Shown here piece by piece: positions 28,046-37,738 of a stretch of DNA of 64,000 nucleotides. The notes beneath the pieces are model-generated. The model saw nothing but the letters and a program-made list of their open reading frames with translations, was not told the origin of the DNA and ran no database searches. Where the stretch lies: the NCBI GenBank assembly GCA_023413555.1, contig JAEZPG010000058.1:52831-116830 (forward strand), written 5' to 3'. The DNA comes from Bacillota bacterium. GTDB lineage: Bacteria > Bacillota > Clostridia > Lachnospirales > Lachnospiraceae. A program made the translations under genes and the position numbers. Each line of letters opens with the position of its first letter. The stretch's first letter is position 1.

Positions 28046-28924
28046 CTACATTTGATAGCCCAAACGCCTATGTAATAAGTAATTCAAAACTGGATAAGGA
28101 TTAAAACTGACCTGCTTATGATTAATGGTTACATAGATACCAAAATGTAAATGCACAATAAATTTGCCTCTTGTACCTTCCTTTTTTCCATACCCGCTAT
28201 CCCCCATAAACCCAAGTAGCTGTCCAGCAGAAACTCTATCTCCTTCTTTCAAGCCCGGAGCATAACTATCTAAATGTGCATAATAAAAGTACCCTCCGTT
28301 ATCACTATCAATTCCTACTCGCCAACCTCCAAGCTCTAACCAGCCTACATTGGCCACAACTCCATCACTGACACTTACGATGGGAAAATATCCTCTTTCC
28401 TTGATAGATGGAATCAAATCTATTCCCTCGTGCTTACGATCACCACCGTAACTTCTTGCATCCCCAAAGCCATCTTGAAAGCTGATTGTTTCCATCCCTA
28501 GTAAATCTTTAGGAATCGGAAAATACCTTACATCCATAAGAATGCTCTGATAAATCTGTTCTACCTTGTCATAAAAAGATAATTCTTCTATTGCCGCTTT
28601 AAATTTTTGATTCATCGGATAATATATCTGCTTATCTGTGTCGTTAAGCTCATAATCAAATAATATAGCACGAATGGTCAGCTCTTGAATAAAGTTTTTC
28701 CCTGTCTTCTTGCAATATTGATCCAGTTTATACAAGTAATCTCCCTTAAACAACATCTGCCTCATTTTTTCTTCATTATAACTGGCCTGTTCAATTCTTT
28801 CTTTTATAAAGACATGATCCTGTATTGTTTGCTGTACCTTAATTATAACCATAAATAACAGAAAAAAGCTTGCCGTTACCAACCAAAACCTTATTCTTGA
28901 AGACGTTATACTCCTTATTGCCAT
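28046..28924 (-). CDS. M23 family metallopeptidase, membrane-anchored
   Basis: A 292-residue protein with an N-terminal membrane anchor (about residues 12-27) and a C-terminal LytM domain. Zinc ligands are visible in GDRKHEGIDLIP (His and Asp) and HLHFGIY. The central region (residues 30-140) is helical and probably a spacer. It would cut peptidoglycan cross-bridges on the outer face of the membrane. Lachnospiraceae and other spore formers use such enzymes in engulfment and daughter separation. It lies close to LCP and CapA genes but has a gap of about 130 bases. Confidence 0.9.
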   Translation of the reverse strand: MAIRSITSSRIRFWLVTASFFLLFMVIIKVQQTIQDHVFIKERIEQASYNEEKMRQMLFKGDYLYKLDQYCKKTGKNFIQELTIRAILFDYELNDTDKQIYYPMNQKFKAAIEELSFYDKVEQIYQSILMDVRYFPIPKDLLGMETISFQDGFGDARSYGGDRKHEGIDLIPSIKERGYFPIVSVSDGVVANVGWLELGGWRVGIDSDNGGYFYYAHLDSYAPGLKEGDRVSAGQLLGFMGDSGYGKKEGTRGKFIVHLHFGIYVTINHKQVSFNPYPVLNYLLHRRLGYQM

Positions 28925-28997
28925 TATCTACTCATCCTGTCTTTGCTCTCTTTATATGTATATTTGTCTTATTTCGAAGTATTCTATTGTAATACAG

Positions 28998-29039
28998 TAA
29001 AATGTCACAGGAAGCAACTGAACTTATTCCCTGTGACAT
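28998..29039 (-). terminator. Terminator of the LCP gene
   Basis: The minus-strand stem ATGTCACAGG / CCTGTGACAT is followed by TTTTAC. It begins 17 bases past the LCP stop. The 10-bp stem is perfect but the T-run is short. Confidence 0.75.
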
Positions 29040-29055
29040 CTTATATTTTTATAAT

Positions 29056-30285
29056 TTAATTATAGGTACTATCCTTCTGACCACTAGAAATACTTCCATT
29101 GGTATCAGCAACACTTTCTGTGTTAGTATTGAATATAAAGTTACTTAATGCTTCATTATTCATCTTTCTATCAATAAGTAGCACATCCATTCCTCGAATC
29201 TTCTTTGGTTCATAGGCATGTTTTATTGGAATAGATAAGGTATTTATTTCTTTACTTCTCATATCCATTACTGTCTTAATAAGCGACAATACTTCGGTTC
29301 TGGTATAGTCTGTTTGTATTAGGCGGAGTATATCCGGTGCTTTGCCTAAGATATCAAGCAGGCTTTGATTCTTATACTTATTGAATACCTGCATAAGAAC
29401 ATGCTTTTGTCTCCATACACGTCCAAAATCAGATCCAATACCATCAGCAGTTGGAACTTTACGAATTCTAGAATAACCAAGAGCTTGACTTCCATTAAGA
29501 ACCTGAGTCCCAGCAGTCAAATTTCTTGAATTCTTATCCAATATATGATTGGATTGATTGAGCCATTCTGCCTCTTTTTCGGTTAAGGTTACCTCTACGC
29601 CTCCTAAAGAATCTATAATATTGGTAAAACTATCGAAATCTACTTTTACATAGCCATCTACTTCTATATTAAAATTCTCTTTAATGGTTTGCTCTAATAA
29701 TGGAATATCCCCCACACGGTATGCTGTGTTAATTTTATTATCTTTAAACCCAGGTATTTGTACATATGTATCTCGCATGATAGAAGTTAATTTTAGAGTG
29801 TCAGTATTCGTATCAATGGTAGCAAGCATAATTACATCAGTACGGCCTCTCTTACCACCATCTTGATTTTCTTCAGCACAAAGAAGAATATTGGTAATAC
29901 CTTCAACCTTTTTTATCTCTCCGTATTTTTGCCATATAACCTTCTCAGGATCTATCTCTTCATATGACTCCTTGTTACCATCTGTATCAAATTCCTCTGG
30001 TTGATAAGAAACCTGAACCTTTGAAAAATCCTTGTGATTTATATATCCCATTACATGCCACAAATATCCACCTGCACCAAGTATTACTGCCAGTAAGACT
30101 GAGGCACAGGACACTATTATTTTAAAACGAAGAGAATGCTTTTTCTTTCCTTTCCCTTCGTTGCCTTTGTAATTATCCATGAATTCTTCTTCTATTGTTA
30201 CTTTTGCATCTTGTTCTGTAATGTTCTGACTATTCTTATTCTCTTCAGATACTGATACTACGTCATTATTCTCTTCGCCTTCCAT
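29056..30285 (-). CDS. LytR-CpsA-Psr (LCP) family cell-wall ligase
   Basis: A 409-residue membrane protein with a charged cytoplasmic N-terminus of about 60 residues, one membrane segment (IIVSCASVLLAVILGAGGYL) and an extracytoplasmic LCP domain. RTDVIMLATIDTNTDTLKLT, SIMRDTYVQIP and KINTAYRVGD carry the conserved Arg and Asp residues. LCP enzymes attach wall teichoic acid or polysaccharide to peptidoglycan. The ATG at 30285 follows AAGGAG and is preferred to 30333. It ends in its own terminator and follows the CapA gene by about 100 bases. Confidence 0.92.
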   Translation of the reverse strand: MEGEENNDVVSVSEENKNSQNITEQDAKVTIEEEFMDNYKGNEGKGKKKHSLRFKIIVSCASVLLAVILGAGGYLWHVMGYINHKDFSKVQVSYQPEEFDTDGNKESYEEIDPEKVIWQKYGEIKKVEGITNILLCAEENQDGGKRGRTDVIMLATIDTNTDTLKLTSIMRDTYVQIPGFKDNKINTAYRVGDIPLLEQTIKENFNIEVDGYVKVDFDSFTNIIDSLGGVEVTLTEKEAEWLNQSNHILDKNSRNLTAGTQVLNGSQALGYSRIRKVPTADGIGSDFGRVWRQKHVLMQVFNKYKNQSLLDILGKAPDILRLIQTDYTRTEVLSLIKTVMDMRSKEINTLSIPIKHAYEPKKIRGMDVLLIDRKMNNEALSNFIFNTNTESVADTNGSISSGQKDSTYN

Positions 30286-30389
30286 ATCCACAAATCTCCT
30301 TGTCATTTTATATTTGATACTGTGTAAAAACATTTTTATTATAACACAAGTAATTCAAATAAAAATGGGATTTTTTGTTTCTTAACACA

Positions 30390-31556
30390 TTAATCAGATA
30401 ATCTTAAGATTTGGTCATCATCTATATGGATATCATAAGAAATCGACTCCATATACCTATTAAATTGGGCTACTTCCTTTGGATCTGTTACCATAGAAGT
30501 CAATCCATTCTCTGCTTTACATGGGTACATCGCTAACTTAAGTTTTCCATTTTCGTCAATGATTAGTTTCACCATCGCAGTGTCCGTTGTCTTTCTGCTA
30601 AATATAAAATTGCCAAGACTATAGACAATTGGCTTACCCTTGTAGAATTCTACTCCTTGAAGGCTATGAGTATGTGTTCCCACTACAATATCTGCTCCAA
30701 AATCAATATATTTTTTGCCCATATTCTGTTGATAAGCTATCGGTCTTTCCGTATGTTCAACACCCCAATGTACATAAACGACCACATAGTCAGCCTGTCT
30801 TTTAGCTTCCTTAATCAGTTCACAGGTTACTGTAGGATCATAGGTGGAAAGCATCCCTGGTCTGGTAGCAGTTGCATACCACTCCACCACTGGAAGAACC
30901 CTACTTGCTCCAATAAATGCTATTTTATGACCATTTACATCAAAGTATTCAATCTGCTTTGCTCGGTCAAGATTCTTTCCTGCTCCGATATACTTTATTC
31001 CAGCATCATCCAATGTAGTAAAGGTATCGAGAAGCGCATCTGTCCCATAATCAAGTGCATGATTATTCGCCAGTGAAACAATGTCCACTCCCATCTCCTT
31101 GAAGATACTCACATATTCCGGACTAGTTCGAAAGGTGTACTCCTTATCCTTCATAGGTGTTCCACGTTTACTAAAAGGAAATTCCTCGTTTATCATATTA
31201 ATATCAGCATTAATTAGCAGTTCATAAAGCTTATCATCCAATAATCCTTTTATCCCTGATCTTTCATAGTTATGAATCATATAGTCAGTAAGTAGTACAT
31301 CCCCTGTAAAGGTTATTACTGTATCCTTTTTAGGGACGATGCTCGGCGAATGATCAGACTTAGGTATGGTAGGCTTTTTAGTCTCAGGTCTCTTTGTCGC
31401 GGGTTCAGACATTACAGGCTCGGCTGAGATTTTGGGTTTTGGTGTATGCTTAGCGGTCGACTTCGAAGTAGTATTATAGTTGATATTGACTACTGCAAAA
31501 ACTACCAGAAGTAGCAGTATATCTAACACAATAATAAATATACCTTTTTTTTTCAT
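30390..31556 (-). CDS. CapA family protein (poly-gamma-glutamate synthesis-type)
   Basis: A 388-residue protein with an N-terminal membrane anchor (residues 5-24), a Pro/Lys/Thr-rich linker to about 80, and an extracellular metallophosphoesterase-like CapA domain. It has TFTGDVLLTDYMI, DIVSLANNHALDYGTD, VVYVHWGVEHTE and DIVVGTHTHSLQGVEFY. CapA-like proteins are linked to capsule export or anchoring. The partners CapB and CapC are not in the window, so a true poly-glutamate capsule cannot be claimed. GAGGTTTCTGT precedes the ATG. Confidence 0.9.
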   Translation of the reverse strand: MKKKGIFIIVLDILLLLVVFAVVNINYNTTSKSTAKHTPKPKISAEPVMSEPATKRPETKKPTIPKSDHSPSIVPKKDTVITFTGDVLLTDYMIHNYERSGIKGLLDDKLYELLINADINMINEEFPFSKRGTPMKDKEYTFRTSPEYVSIFKEMGVDIVSLANNHALDYGTDALLDTFTTLDDAGIKYIGAGKNLDRAKQIEYFDVNGHKIAFIGASRVLPVVEWYATATRPGMLSTYDPTVTCELIKEAKRQADYVVVYVHWGVEHTERPIAYQQNMGKKYIDFGADIVVGTHTHSLQGVEFYKGKPIVYSLGNFIFSRKTTDTAMVKLIIDENGKLKLAMYPCKAENGLTSMVTDPKEVAQFNRYMESISYDIHIDDDQILRLSD

Positions 31557-31578
31557 ACAGAAACCTCACATTCTATGT

Positions 31579-31608
31579 ACACCAGAAAAGTTTTTACTTT
31601 TCCGGTGT
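31579..31608 (-). terminator. Hairpin after pepD
   Basis: The minus-strand stem ACACCGGAAAAGT / ACTTTTCTGGTGT with an AAAA loop begins 11 bases beyond the pepD stop. No clear T-run follows, so termination is likely but not certain. Confidence 0.55.
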
Positions 31609-31618
31609 TGATATAATA

Positions 31619-33073
31619 TTAACGTTTACTTAAATATCCCAATATCTTTACAATATAATCAAATACACGGATAGTTGAGCTTATGCTAAGTCTTTCCTTA
31701 GGTGTGTGTACATCAAACATATCTGGTCCAATGGATACAATGTCAAGGCCAGGAATCCTGTCAGAAAAAATACCACATTCCAAACCGGCATGAATGGTTT
31801 CTACGATTGGTTTACGGTGAAATTCCTCTTCATATAGATTGATACATATATCACGTAATTTAGAGCTATGTTTATATTCCCAAGCAGGATACTCGCCTTC
31901 TGTTTTATAGGTTCCTCCTAAATACTGGGTAAAGAAAGCAATCTTTCCAGACAGATATTTCTTATAGCTGGCTACGCTGCTTCTGACAGAATAACTAAAT
32001 AACGCTTGGTTTTTATCAATCTTACAAATACCAAGATTCAAAGAACTTTCCACTAACCCTTTAATATCTGCACTCCATGTCTGTATACCATTTGGTACAT
32101 AGGTAATAAATAGAAGGACTTTTTTAAAACTTTCCTTAGAGATGCATGGATATACACCCTTATCTCCAACACTAATAATCATTGTAAAATCAGGTTCACT
32201 GATAGCTTGTTCCTTCTGAAATACTGCTTTGCATTCTTCCATTCTACCAACAAAAGCGGATACTTCATCTTCTTTTACCACAAAGGTCATTTTTGAAATA
32301 CTTGGTATCGCATTATCCTTCTCTCCACTTTCCATATTGACTAGAGAATAAGAATAATCCATCAAAGAAGTCATCATACGAGCAGAAAGAATAGTGGCAT
32401 TCGTACGGTTCTTTGTTATATCCGCTCCACTGTGTCCACCTTGAAGTCCCATTAAACAAACCTTTACCTCTACACCGGATACCATTTCCTGTTCCATCTC
32501 AAAGGTGGCAATAGAGGTCATCCCACCGGCACAACCAACAAGAATACTAGACTCTTCTTCCGTATCCAGATTAATCATATATTTAGCTTTTAACGATGAT
32601 GTATCTAGAGCATTCGCACCAAGTAGACCAATCTCCTCATCGGTTGTTATAATAACCTCAAGGCGTGGGTGTACAATCTCATCACTGTCAAGAATTGCAA
32701 GTGCATAAGCAATGGCTATCCCATTATCTCCACCAAGAGTAGTCTTGTCTGCTCTAATTAAGTCTCCCTCAATATGAAGGGTGATTGAATCCTTTAAAAA
32801 ATCGTGATCAGACTCCGGATCCTTTAGGCATACCATATCCATATGTCCTTGAAGGATTACTGTGTCCTCTGTCTCGCAACCCTTGGAAGCTTCTTTGATG
32901 ATTACCACATTTAATGCTTCATCTCTTCTATAGGAGAGGTTGTGTTTTTCGGCAAAATCAACCAAATAATCACTAATGCCCTGATTATTTTTAGATCCTC
33001 TTGGAACAGAACTGATTTCTTCAAAATACCTAAATACCTTCTTGTAGTCGATTGATTTTATTTCGCTTGTCAT
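31619..33073 (-). CDS. pepD: Aminoacyl-histidine dipeptidase (M20 family, PepD)
   Basis: A 484-residue cytoplasmic zinc peptidase cleaving Xaa-His and other dipeptides. Metal ligands lie in VILQGHMDMVCLK, TLGGDNGIAIAYALAIL, TTDEEIGLLGA (catalytic Glu) and the late ETIHAGLECGIF. A dimerisation domain is inserted at about 200-385. Length is the norm for PepD. GGAGAAGAAAT precedes the ATG. It is monocistronic between two hairpins. Confidence 0.95.
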   Translation of the reverse strand: MTSEIKSIDYKKVFRYFEEISSVPRGSKNNQGISDYLVDFAEKHNLSYRRDEALNVVIIKEASKGCETEDTVILQGHMDMVCLKDPESDHDFLKDSITLHIEGDLIRADKTTLGGDNGIAIAYALAILDSDEIVHPRLEVIITTDEEIGLLGANALDTSSLKAKYMINLDTEEESSILVGCAGGMTSIATFEMEQEMVSGVEVKVCLMGLQGGHSGADITKNRTNATILSARMMTSLMDYSYSLVNMESGEKDNAIPSISKMTFVVKEDEVSAFVGRMEECKAVFQKEQAISEPDFTMIISVGDKGVYPCISKESFKKVLLFITYVPNGIQTWSADIKGLVESSLNLGICKIDKNQALFSYSVRSSVASYKKYLSGKIAFFTQYLGGTYKTEGEYPAWEYKHSSKLRDICINLYEEEFHRKPIVETIHAGLECGIFSDRIPGLDIVSIGPDMFDVHTPKERLSISSTIRVFDYIVKILGYLSKR

Positions 33074-33181
33074 ATTTCTTCTCCATTCTTACTTAAAATT
33101 TCTTTTTCATTTGTTTACATCTAAATAAGTTATCAATCTAATTATACTCATATTTTTCCCCTGTTTGCAATGGATATATAC

Positions 33182-33233
33182 AAAAAGCAATTATGCCAGC
33201 ATATACCTAAATCACACTCACATAATTGCTTTT
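33182..33233 (-). terminator. Terminator of the UPF0210 gene
   Basis: The minus-strand arms AAAAGCAATTATG and CATAATTGCTTTTT are perfect complements and end in a T-rich tract. The hairpin lies 50 bases beyond the stop at 33285. The loop is about 26 bases. Confidence 0.75.
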
Positions 33234-33284
33234 ACTCATCTAATCTTCTACTGATATTTGTAATATCTTTTATTCATAGTCACA

Positions 33285-34649
33285 CTAGTTCTTAAAGGAG
33301 TGAATTGGTGCAGGAATCCTACCACCACGGGCAATAAATTCTTCACAACTAAAGTTATTTACTGGCATAATAGGAGCATATCCTAACAATCCACCAAATT
33401 CCGCTGTATCTCCTACTGTTTTACCAATCACAGGAATGATACGAACTGCTGTCGTCTTCTGGTTTACCATACCGATTGCCATCTCATCTGCAATGATTCC
33501 AGATATAGTAGAGGCTTTGGTATCTCCTGGAATAGCAATCATATCAAGTCCAACTGAACATACACAAGTCATGGCCTCTAATTTCTCTAGCGATAATGCA
33601 CCTGCCACTACAGCATCAATCATTCCTTGATCTTCACTGACAGGAATGAAGGCACCACTTAATCCACCAACATATGAGCTGGCCATAACGCCGCCCTTCT
33701 TCACTTGGTCATTTAACATAGCTAAAGCAGCCGTTGTTCCTGGTGCTCCAGCATGCTCCAATCCCATTTCTTGGAAGATTTCAGCGATACTATCTCCAAT
33801 TGCTGGAGTTGGAGCCAGCGATAAATCGATAATTCCAAACGGAATATTTAGCCTTTTAGAGGCCTCTAAAGCTACTAACTGTCCAACACGGGTAATCTTA
33901 AAGGCTGTCTTTTTAATAGTCTCACACAAGGTACCAAAATCAGCCCCCTTACAGTTTTCAATTGCTTTCTTTACAACTCCTGGACCACTTACGCCTACAT
34001 TGATGATAGCATCACCTTCTGTTACACCATGGAATGCACCAGCCATAAATGGATTGTCATCTGGGGCATTACAGAACACGACTAATTTGGCATTACCAAG
34101 GCTATCATAGTTCTTCGTTCGTTCAGAAGTCTCAAGAATTATTTCTCCTAATAGCTTAACTGCATCCATGTCAATACCAGTTTTCGTAGAACCTACATTA
34201 ACGGAGCTACAAACTAATTCAGTTTCTGCCAAAGCCTGAGGAATACTGCGAATCAGATATTCGTCACTTTTTGTCATACCCTTGGATACTAATGCTGAGT
34301 ATCCTCCAAGGAAGTTTACACCTACTTCATGAGCAGCCCGGTCTAGTGTTTTTGCAATACTCACAAAATCCTCAGGGCATTTACATGCACTTGAACCTAC
34401 CAACGCAATTGGGGTTACAGAGATTCGTTTATTTACTATAGGGATTCCATACTCTCTTTCAATAGCTTGTCCAGTCGAAACTAGATCTTTCGCTACTGTT
34501 GTTATTTTTTTATAGATTTTTTCATTTAAACGATCCAGATTTTCATCAGCACAGTCTAAAAGACTAATTCCTAATGTAATTGTACGAACATCTAAATTCT
34601 CCTGTTGAATCATTTTATTGGTTTCCAATACCTCATATATATTAATCAT
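33285..34649 (-). CDS. PFL family protein, UPF0210 (DUF711)
   Basis: A 454-residue protein that is a clear member of UPF0210/DUF711. It contains LGISLLDCAD, GVNFLGGYSALVSKGMT, INVGVSGPGVVKKAI and FGIIDLSLAPTPAIGDSIAE. The family is related in sequence to pyruvate formate-lyase-like folds, but the reaction is unknown. It is paired with the ACT-domain gene directly upstream (14-base gap), an arrangement conserved across Firmicutes, suggesting amino-acid-sensitive activity. AAGGATAGCTGCT precedes the ATG. Confidence 0.93.
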   Translation of the reverse strand: MINIYEVLETNKMIQQENLDVRTITLGISLLDCADENLDRLNEKIYKKITTVAKDLVSTGQAIEREYGIPIVNKRISVTPIALVGSSACKCPEDFVSIAKTLDRAAHEVGVNFLGGYSALVSKGMTKSDEYLIRSIPQALAETELVCSSVNVGSTKTGIDMDAVKLLGEIILETSERTKNYDSLGNAKLVVFCNAPDDNPFMAGAFHGVTEGDAIINVGVSGPGVVKKAIENCKGADFGTLCETIKKTAFKITRVGQLVALEASKRLNIPFGIIDLSLAPTPAIGDSIAEIFQEMGLEHAGAPGTTAALAMLNDQVKKGGVMASSYVGGLSGAFIPVSEDQGMIDAVVAGALSLEKLEAMTCVCSVGLDMIAIPGDTKASTISGIIADEMAIGMVNQKTTAVRIIPVIGKTVGDTAEFGGLLGYAPIMPVNNFSCEEFIARGGRIPAPIHSFKN

Positions 34650-34663
34650 AGCAGCTATCCTTC

Positions 34664-34936
34664 CTATATTCTATGCATCTTATTAAAGATATCCTCGTGC
34701 TGAGATCGAATAATCACTCCAATTTCCTCACCTAGTTCTTTTAATTCCTCTGCTATGATATCAGATTGCTTCACTGCTCCATTGGCATCCACTACCATCA
34801 TCATATTAAAATATCCATCTACGATAGTCTGAGAAATATCCATAATATTAATATTGTTATTCGCTAAGTACGTACATACTTTAGCGATAATACCTACACT
34901 ATCCTTTCCTACGACAGTAATAATTGTCTTTTTCAT
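34664..34936 (-). CDS. ACT domain protein, UPF0237
   Basis: A 90-residue stand-alone ACT domain. KKTIITVVGKDSVGIIAKVC and LANNNINIMDISQTIVDGYF are typical of UPF0237. ACT domains bind amino acids or small ligands. It is the partner of the UPF0210 protein, with which it is almost always encoded. AGGAGGATATTAC is an excellent ribosome site. Confidence 0.94.
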   Translation of the reverse strand: MKKTIITVVGKDSVGIIAKVCTYLANNNINIMDISQTIVDGYFNMMMVVDANGAVKQSDIIAEELKELGEEIGVIIRSQHEDIFNKMHRI

Positions 34937-34981
34937 GTAATATCCTCCTGAATTATATTTATCTATATATAACAGATTACT

Positions 34982-35017
34982 ACATATTTAGCAAGAAATA
35001 CTTCTTGCCAAATATGT
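34982..35017 (-). terminator. Terminator-like hairpin after the WalJ-like gene
   Basis: The minus-strand arms ACATATTTGGCAAGAA and TTTCTTGCTAAATATGT surround a 3-base loop, with only one mismatch. It starts at the stop codon of the hydrolase gene. There is no clear T-run afterwards. Confidence 0.55.
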
Positions 35018-35812
35018 TTATACCGTTATGAAAGAAGAAGGTTCTTCTCTCTTTGCTACTATTAATTTACATTTTTTTAATATATCCGATTTATACTGCT
35101 CTAATTCGTATTTCACTGTTTCATATGCCAAATCAGGATAGTTATTCTCTTTGCTCAAGTGCCCAAGTACAATATCTTTTAGCCCTTCATGATAGATCTG
35201 ACAAATTAGCCTTCCTGAATTCTCATTAGACAAATGTCCCAAATCACCTAAAATTCGTTTTTTTAATACGTAAGGATACCCTCCAACCTGAAGCATATGA
35301 ACATCATGATTGGCTTCAAGTAACAAAGCGTTGCACCCTGTTAGTTTTGATATAATATAGTCGTTATAGGTTCCCATATCTGTTGCAATACCAATCTTTG
35401 TGTCCCCATGTACAAAAGTATACGCTACTGGATTAGAAGCATCATGAGAGATAGTAAAAGGATTAATCGTAATATCATCTATAAAAAACTCTACATCGGG
35501 TTCTATGACACGTACTAATCCTTCCGGAATGTAACCTACTGTGCTGGAGTGTAGCATGGCATTCATCGTTTCCACAGTACCATAAATAGGTACTTTATAT
35601 TTTCTGGCAAGAACTCCAATTCCCTTGATATGGTCACTGTGTTCATGGGTAATTAATAAGCCCTTCAGTTTCTCAGGGTTAATATCCATGGCAGTCAGTC
35701 CTGCAATCACTCGCTTACCACTAATTCCGGCGTCCACCAGTAAATTGGTATCCTCATTGCCTACATAAATGCAATTTCCGCTACTCCCACTGGCAATACT
35801 ATATAAATTCAT
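35018..35812 (-). CDS. MBL-fold metallohydrolase, WalJ/YycJ-like
   Basis: A 264-residue metallo-beta-lactamase-fold enzyme. The metal motif is THEHSDHIKGIGVLARK. The N-terminus NLYSIASGSSGNCIYVGNED and the later LLEANHDVHMLQVGGYPY match YycJ/WalJ, a nuclease-like protein tied to the WalRK two-component system and DNA repair. The walRK genes are not adjacent here. AAAGGATG directly precedes the ATG at 35812; the ATG at 35821 would have no room for it. The gap to the ACT gene is about 80 bases. Confidence 0.88.
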   Translation of the reverse strand: MNLYSIASGSSGNCIYVGNEDTNLLVDAGISGKRVIAGLTAMDINPEKLKGLLITHEHSDHIKGIGVLARKYKVPIYGTVETMNAMLHSSTVGYIPEGLVRVIEPDVEFFIDDITINPFTISHDASNPVAYTFVHGDTKIGIATDMGTYNDYIISKLTGCNALLLEANHDVHMLQVGGYPYVLKKRILGDLGHLSNENSGRLICQIYHEGLKDIVLGHLSKENNYPDLAYETVKYELEQYKSDILKKCKLIVAKREEPSSFITV

Positions 35813-35933
35813 CTTACCCATCCTTTATTCCATTTTAATCTATGACATTATAACATAACATTTCACCCAGTGCTATAGAAATTATTTCTGAATGTCACAA
35901 TATGACAGATAATGCCTAACATGCTACCAACAA

Positions 35934-35977
35934 GGAAGGATGCAAATCGGTATGTTTTACCGAATCTACATCCTTCC
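35934..35977 (-). terminator. Inverted repeat after the diguanylate cyclase gene
   Basis: The arms GGAAGGATG and CATCCTTCC enclose a second stem (CGGTA/TACCG). It lies about 45 bases beyond the stop at 36021. No T-run follows on the minus strand, so termination is inferred only from position. Confidence 0.45.
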
Positions 35978-36020
35978 TATTAGCAAGAAATATCCTATCA
36001 CTTTTATCAGGAATTTCTCA

Positions 36021-37736
36021 TTATTTTCTATTAACTGCCCTTTGTACTTCTTCACTATCTATGGTAATACAACCACGTCCAGCCTGTTTAGAATAATACA
36101 TGGACCAATCCGCCCGGCTTAAAAGCTCCTCAGGATTTTTACAGGTTTCCGGATAGGAAGTCAAACCCATACTAACATCAATATCTACAATTCCCGACGA
36201 ATGTTTTAATTGCATATTTCGAATTTTTTGATGTAAATCTTGAATAATATGAAAAGACTCCTCCACATTTTTATTTGGGAAGATGATTACGAATTCTTCT
36301 CCGCCATATCGCCCAATAATACCACCATTTTCTTTTGCAGTAGTCCATCCTAACTTGGCTATGGTCTGAATCGCAACATCCCCAAATCCATGACCGTAAT
36401 TATCATTGATGCTTTTAAAAAAATCAATATCAAATAAGACGACGGATACACACTGATTATTACGTACCGCATTCTTAATTGTTTCCTGAAACATCCTAGT
36501 AAGAAATCTTCTATTATAGATGCCTGTCAATCCATCACGAATTGCCATACTTTCCATTCTTTTATATAGATTAGCATTATTTAAAGCCACCATAAATTGG
36601 GACACAATAGCCTCATAGAATGATTTATTTTCATAGAAATAATCATAGGTAGAATCACCTACGTACAAAGCTCCTATCACCTTTTTATCCTTCACTAATG
36701 GTACAATCAGTATAGAACCTAGAAAATTATCTTTTATAAAGTCGTATCGATTAGTCACATGATTGTCCACATAAGTCTTCCCCTCCCTAATATACTGATC
36801 GAAGCAAAAGTTCTCAATATGATTAATCAGAAGCTGCCGATAATTATCCTGAAAATTCGTCTTCACTTTATAGAAAACCTTCCTGTTAAAGGTAGCATTC
36901 GGATATAATACGATAGCACATACCTGAACCTTCATTTTATCAATGATTGCTTCTGTAATAAGTTGCATTACCTTCCCTAATTCTAATGAGGAAGAAATAT
37001 AAGATATAATCTGGTTTTGAATCATCATTTCTGCATTCACATTGTTAATCTTCTGATACGCAGCCTCTAACTTTACTTTCTGTACACCCAACAGCTCATT
37101 TGCCTTTTTTACTTTTTCTTGGTTTTCATTTAAAGCATCATTGGTTTCTTTTACATTATCCACCATACGTCTCAAATTTAATAATTCTTGAGTAATGTTA
37201 ACTAAATACTCCATGAACAACCTTGATATATAGATAAAAGCAATCGACAAATTTGCAAAAAACAAATAAATATAAATAAATTGAGAATCTATTTTTTTTA
37301 AAATAATGTTAGACACTAGGGGGACAAACGTCATTGCTAACACTATCGTAATAAAGCATAGACTTCTTTGAAGTCCTTCATATACGTCAAATACCATATA
37401 ATATTCAATGATAAAAACAAAAAGTCCTAAGATGGCATATACAAAATACAATAAATTATAGTCAATGGTGCAACACATTATGTAAATAGTAGCCAAAATT
37501 TGTATATATCTAAATACAGCAAATAGAATGATTTTTACATCTATTTTGACTTTAACCCAGTACACTAGAATTACTTCTAATAGAAAAAAAGGAAACGTAA
37601 TGTATAGTGGTAAAAAAGTAATATTTTCAATATTTGTTAAGATTTGGAGTAGTACCATACCAACAGCAAAAATAATCCATATAACGTTAAGAGAAGTAAA
37701 CTTAGTTTGCAATTCAATTCTTTTATCTAATGTCAT
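36021..37736 (-). CDS. Membrane diguanylate cyclase: 6-TM sensor, GAF, GGDEF
   Basis: A 571-residue protein. The first 185 residues hold about six membrane segments, followed by a coiled-coil (about 185-240). A GAF-like domain spans about 245-395 (GSILIVPLVKDKKVIGALYV) and a GGDEF domain runs from about 405 to the end. The active-site motif is GRYGGEEFVIIFPN, and RDGLTGIYNRRFL and SVVLFDIDFFKSINDNYGHG are intact, so c-di-GMP synthesis is expected. No RxxD inhibitory site is seen five residues before GGEEF. It is 3 bases after the FtsA-like gene, implying co-expression. Confidence 0.92.
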   Translation of the reverse strand: MTLDKRIELQTKFTSLNVIWIIFAVGMVLLQILTNIENITFLPLYITFPFFLLEVILVYWVKVKIDVKIILFAVFRYIQILATIYIMCCTIDYNLLYFVYAILGLFVFIIEYYMVFDVYEGLQRSLCFITIVLAMTFVPLVSNIILKKIDSQFIYIYLFFANLSIAFIYISRLFMEYLVNITQELLNLRRMVDNVKETNDALNENQEKVKKANELLGVQKVKLEAAYQKINNVNAEMMIQNQIISYISSSLELGKVMQLITEAIIDKMKVQVCAIVLYPNATFNRKVFYKVKTNFQDNYRQLLINHIENFCFDQYIREGKTYVDNHVTNRYDFIKDNFLGSILIVPLVKDKKVIGALYVGDSTYDYFYENKSFYEAIVSQFMVALNNANLYKRMESMAIRDGLTGIYNRRFLTRMFQETIKNAVRNNQCVSVVLFDIDFFKSINDNYGHGFGDVAIQTIAKLGWTTAKENGGIIGRYGGEEFVIIFPNKNVEESFHIIQDLHQKIRNMQLKHSSGIVDIDVSMGLTSYPETCKNPEELLSRADWSMYYSKQAGRGCITIDSEEVQRAVNRK

Positions 37737-37738
37737 GA

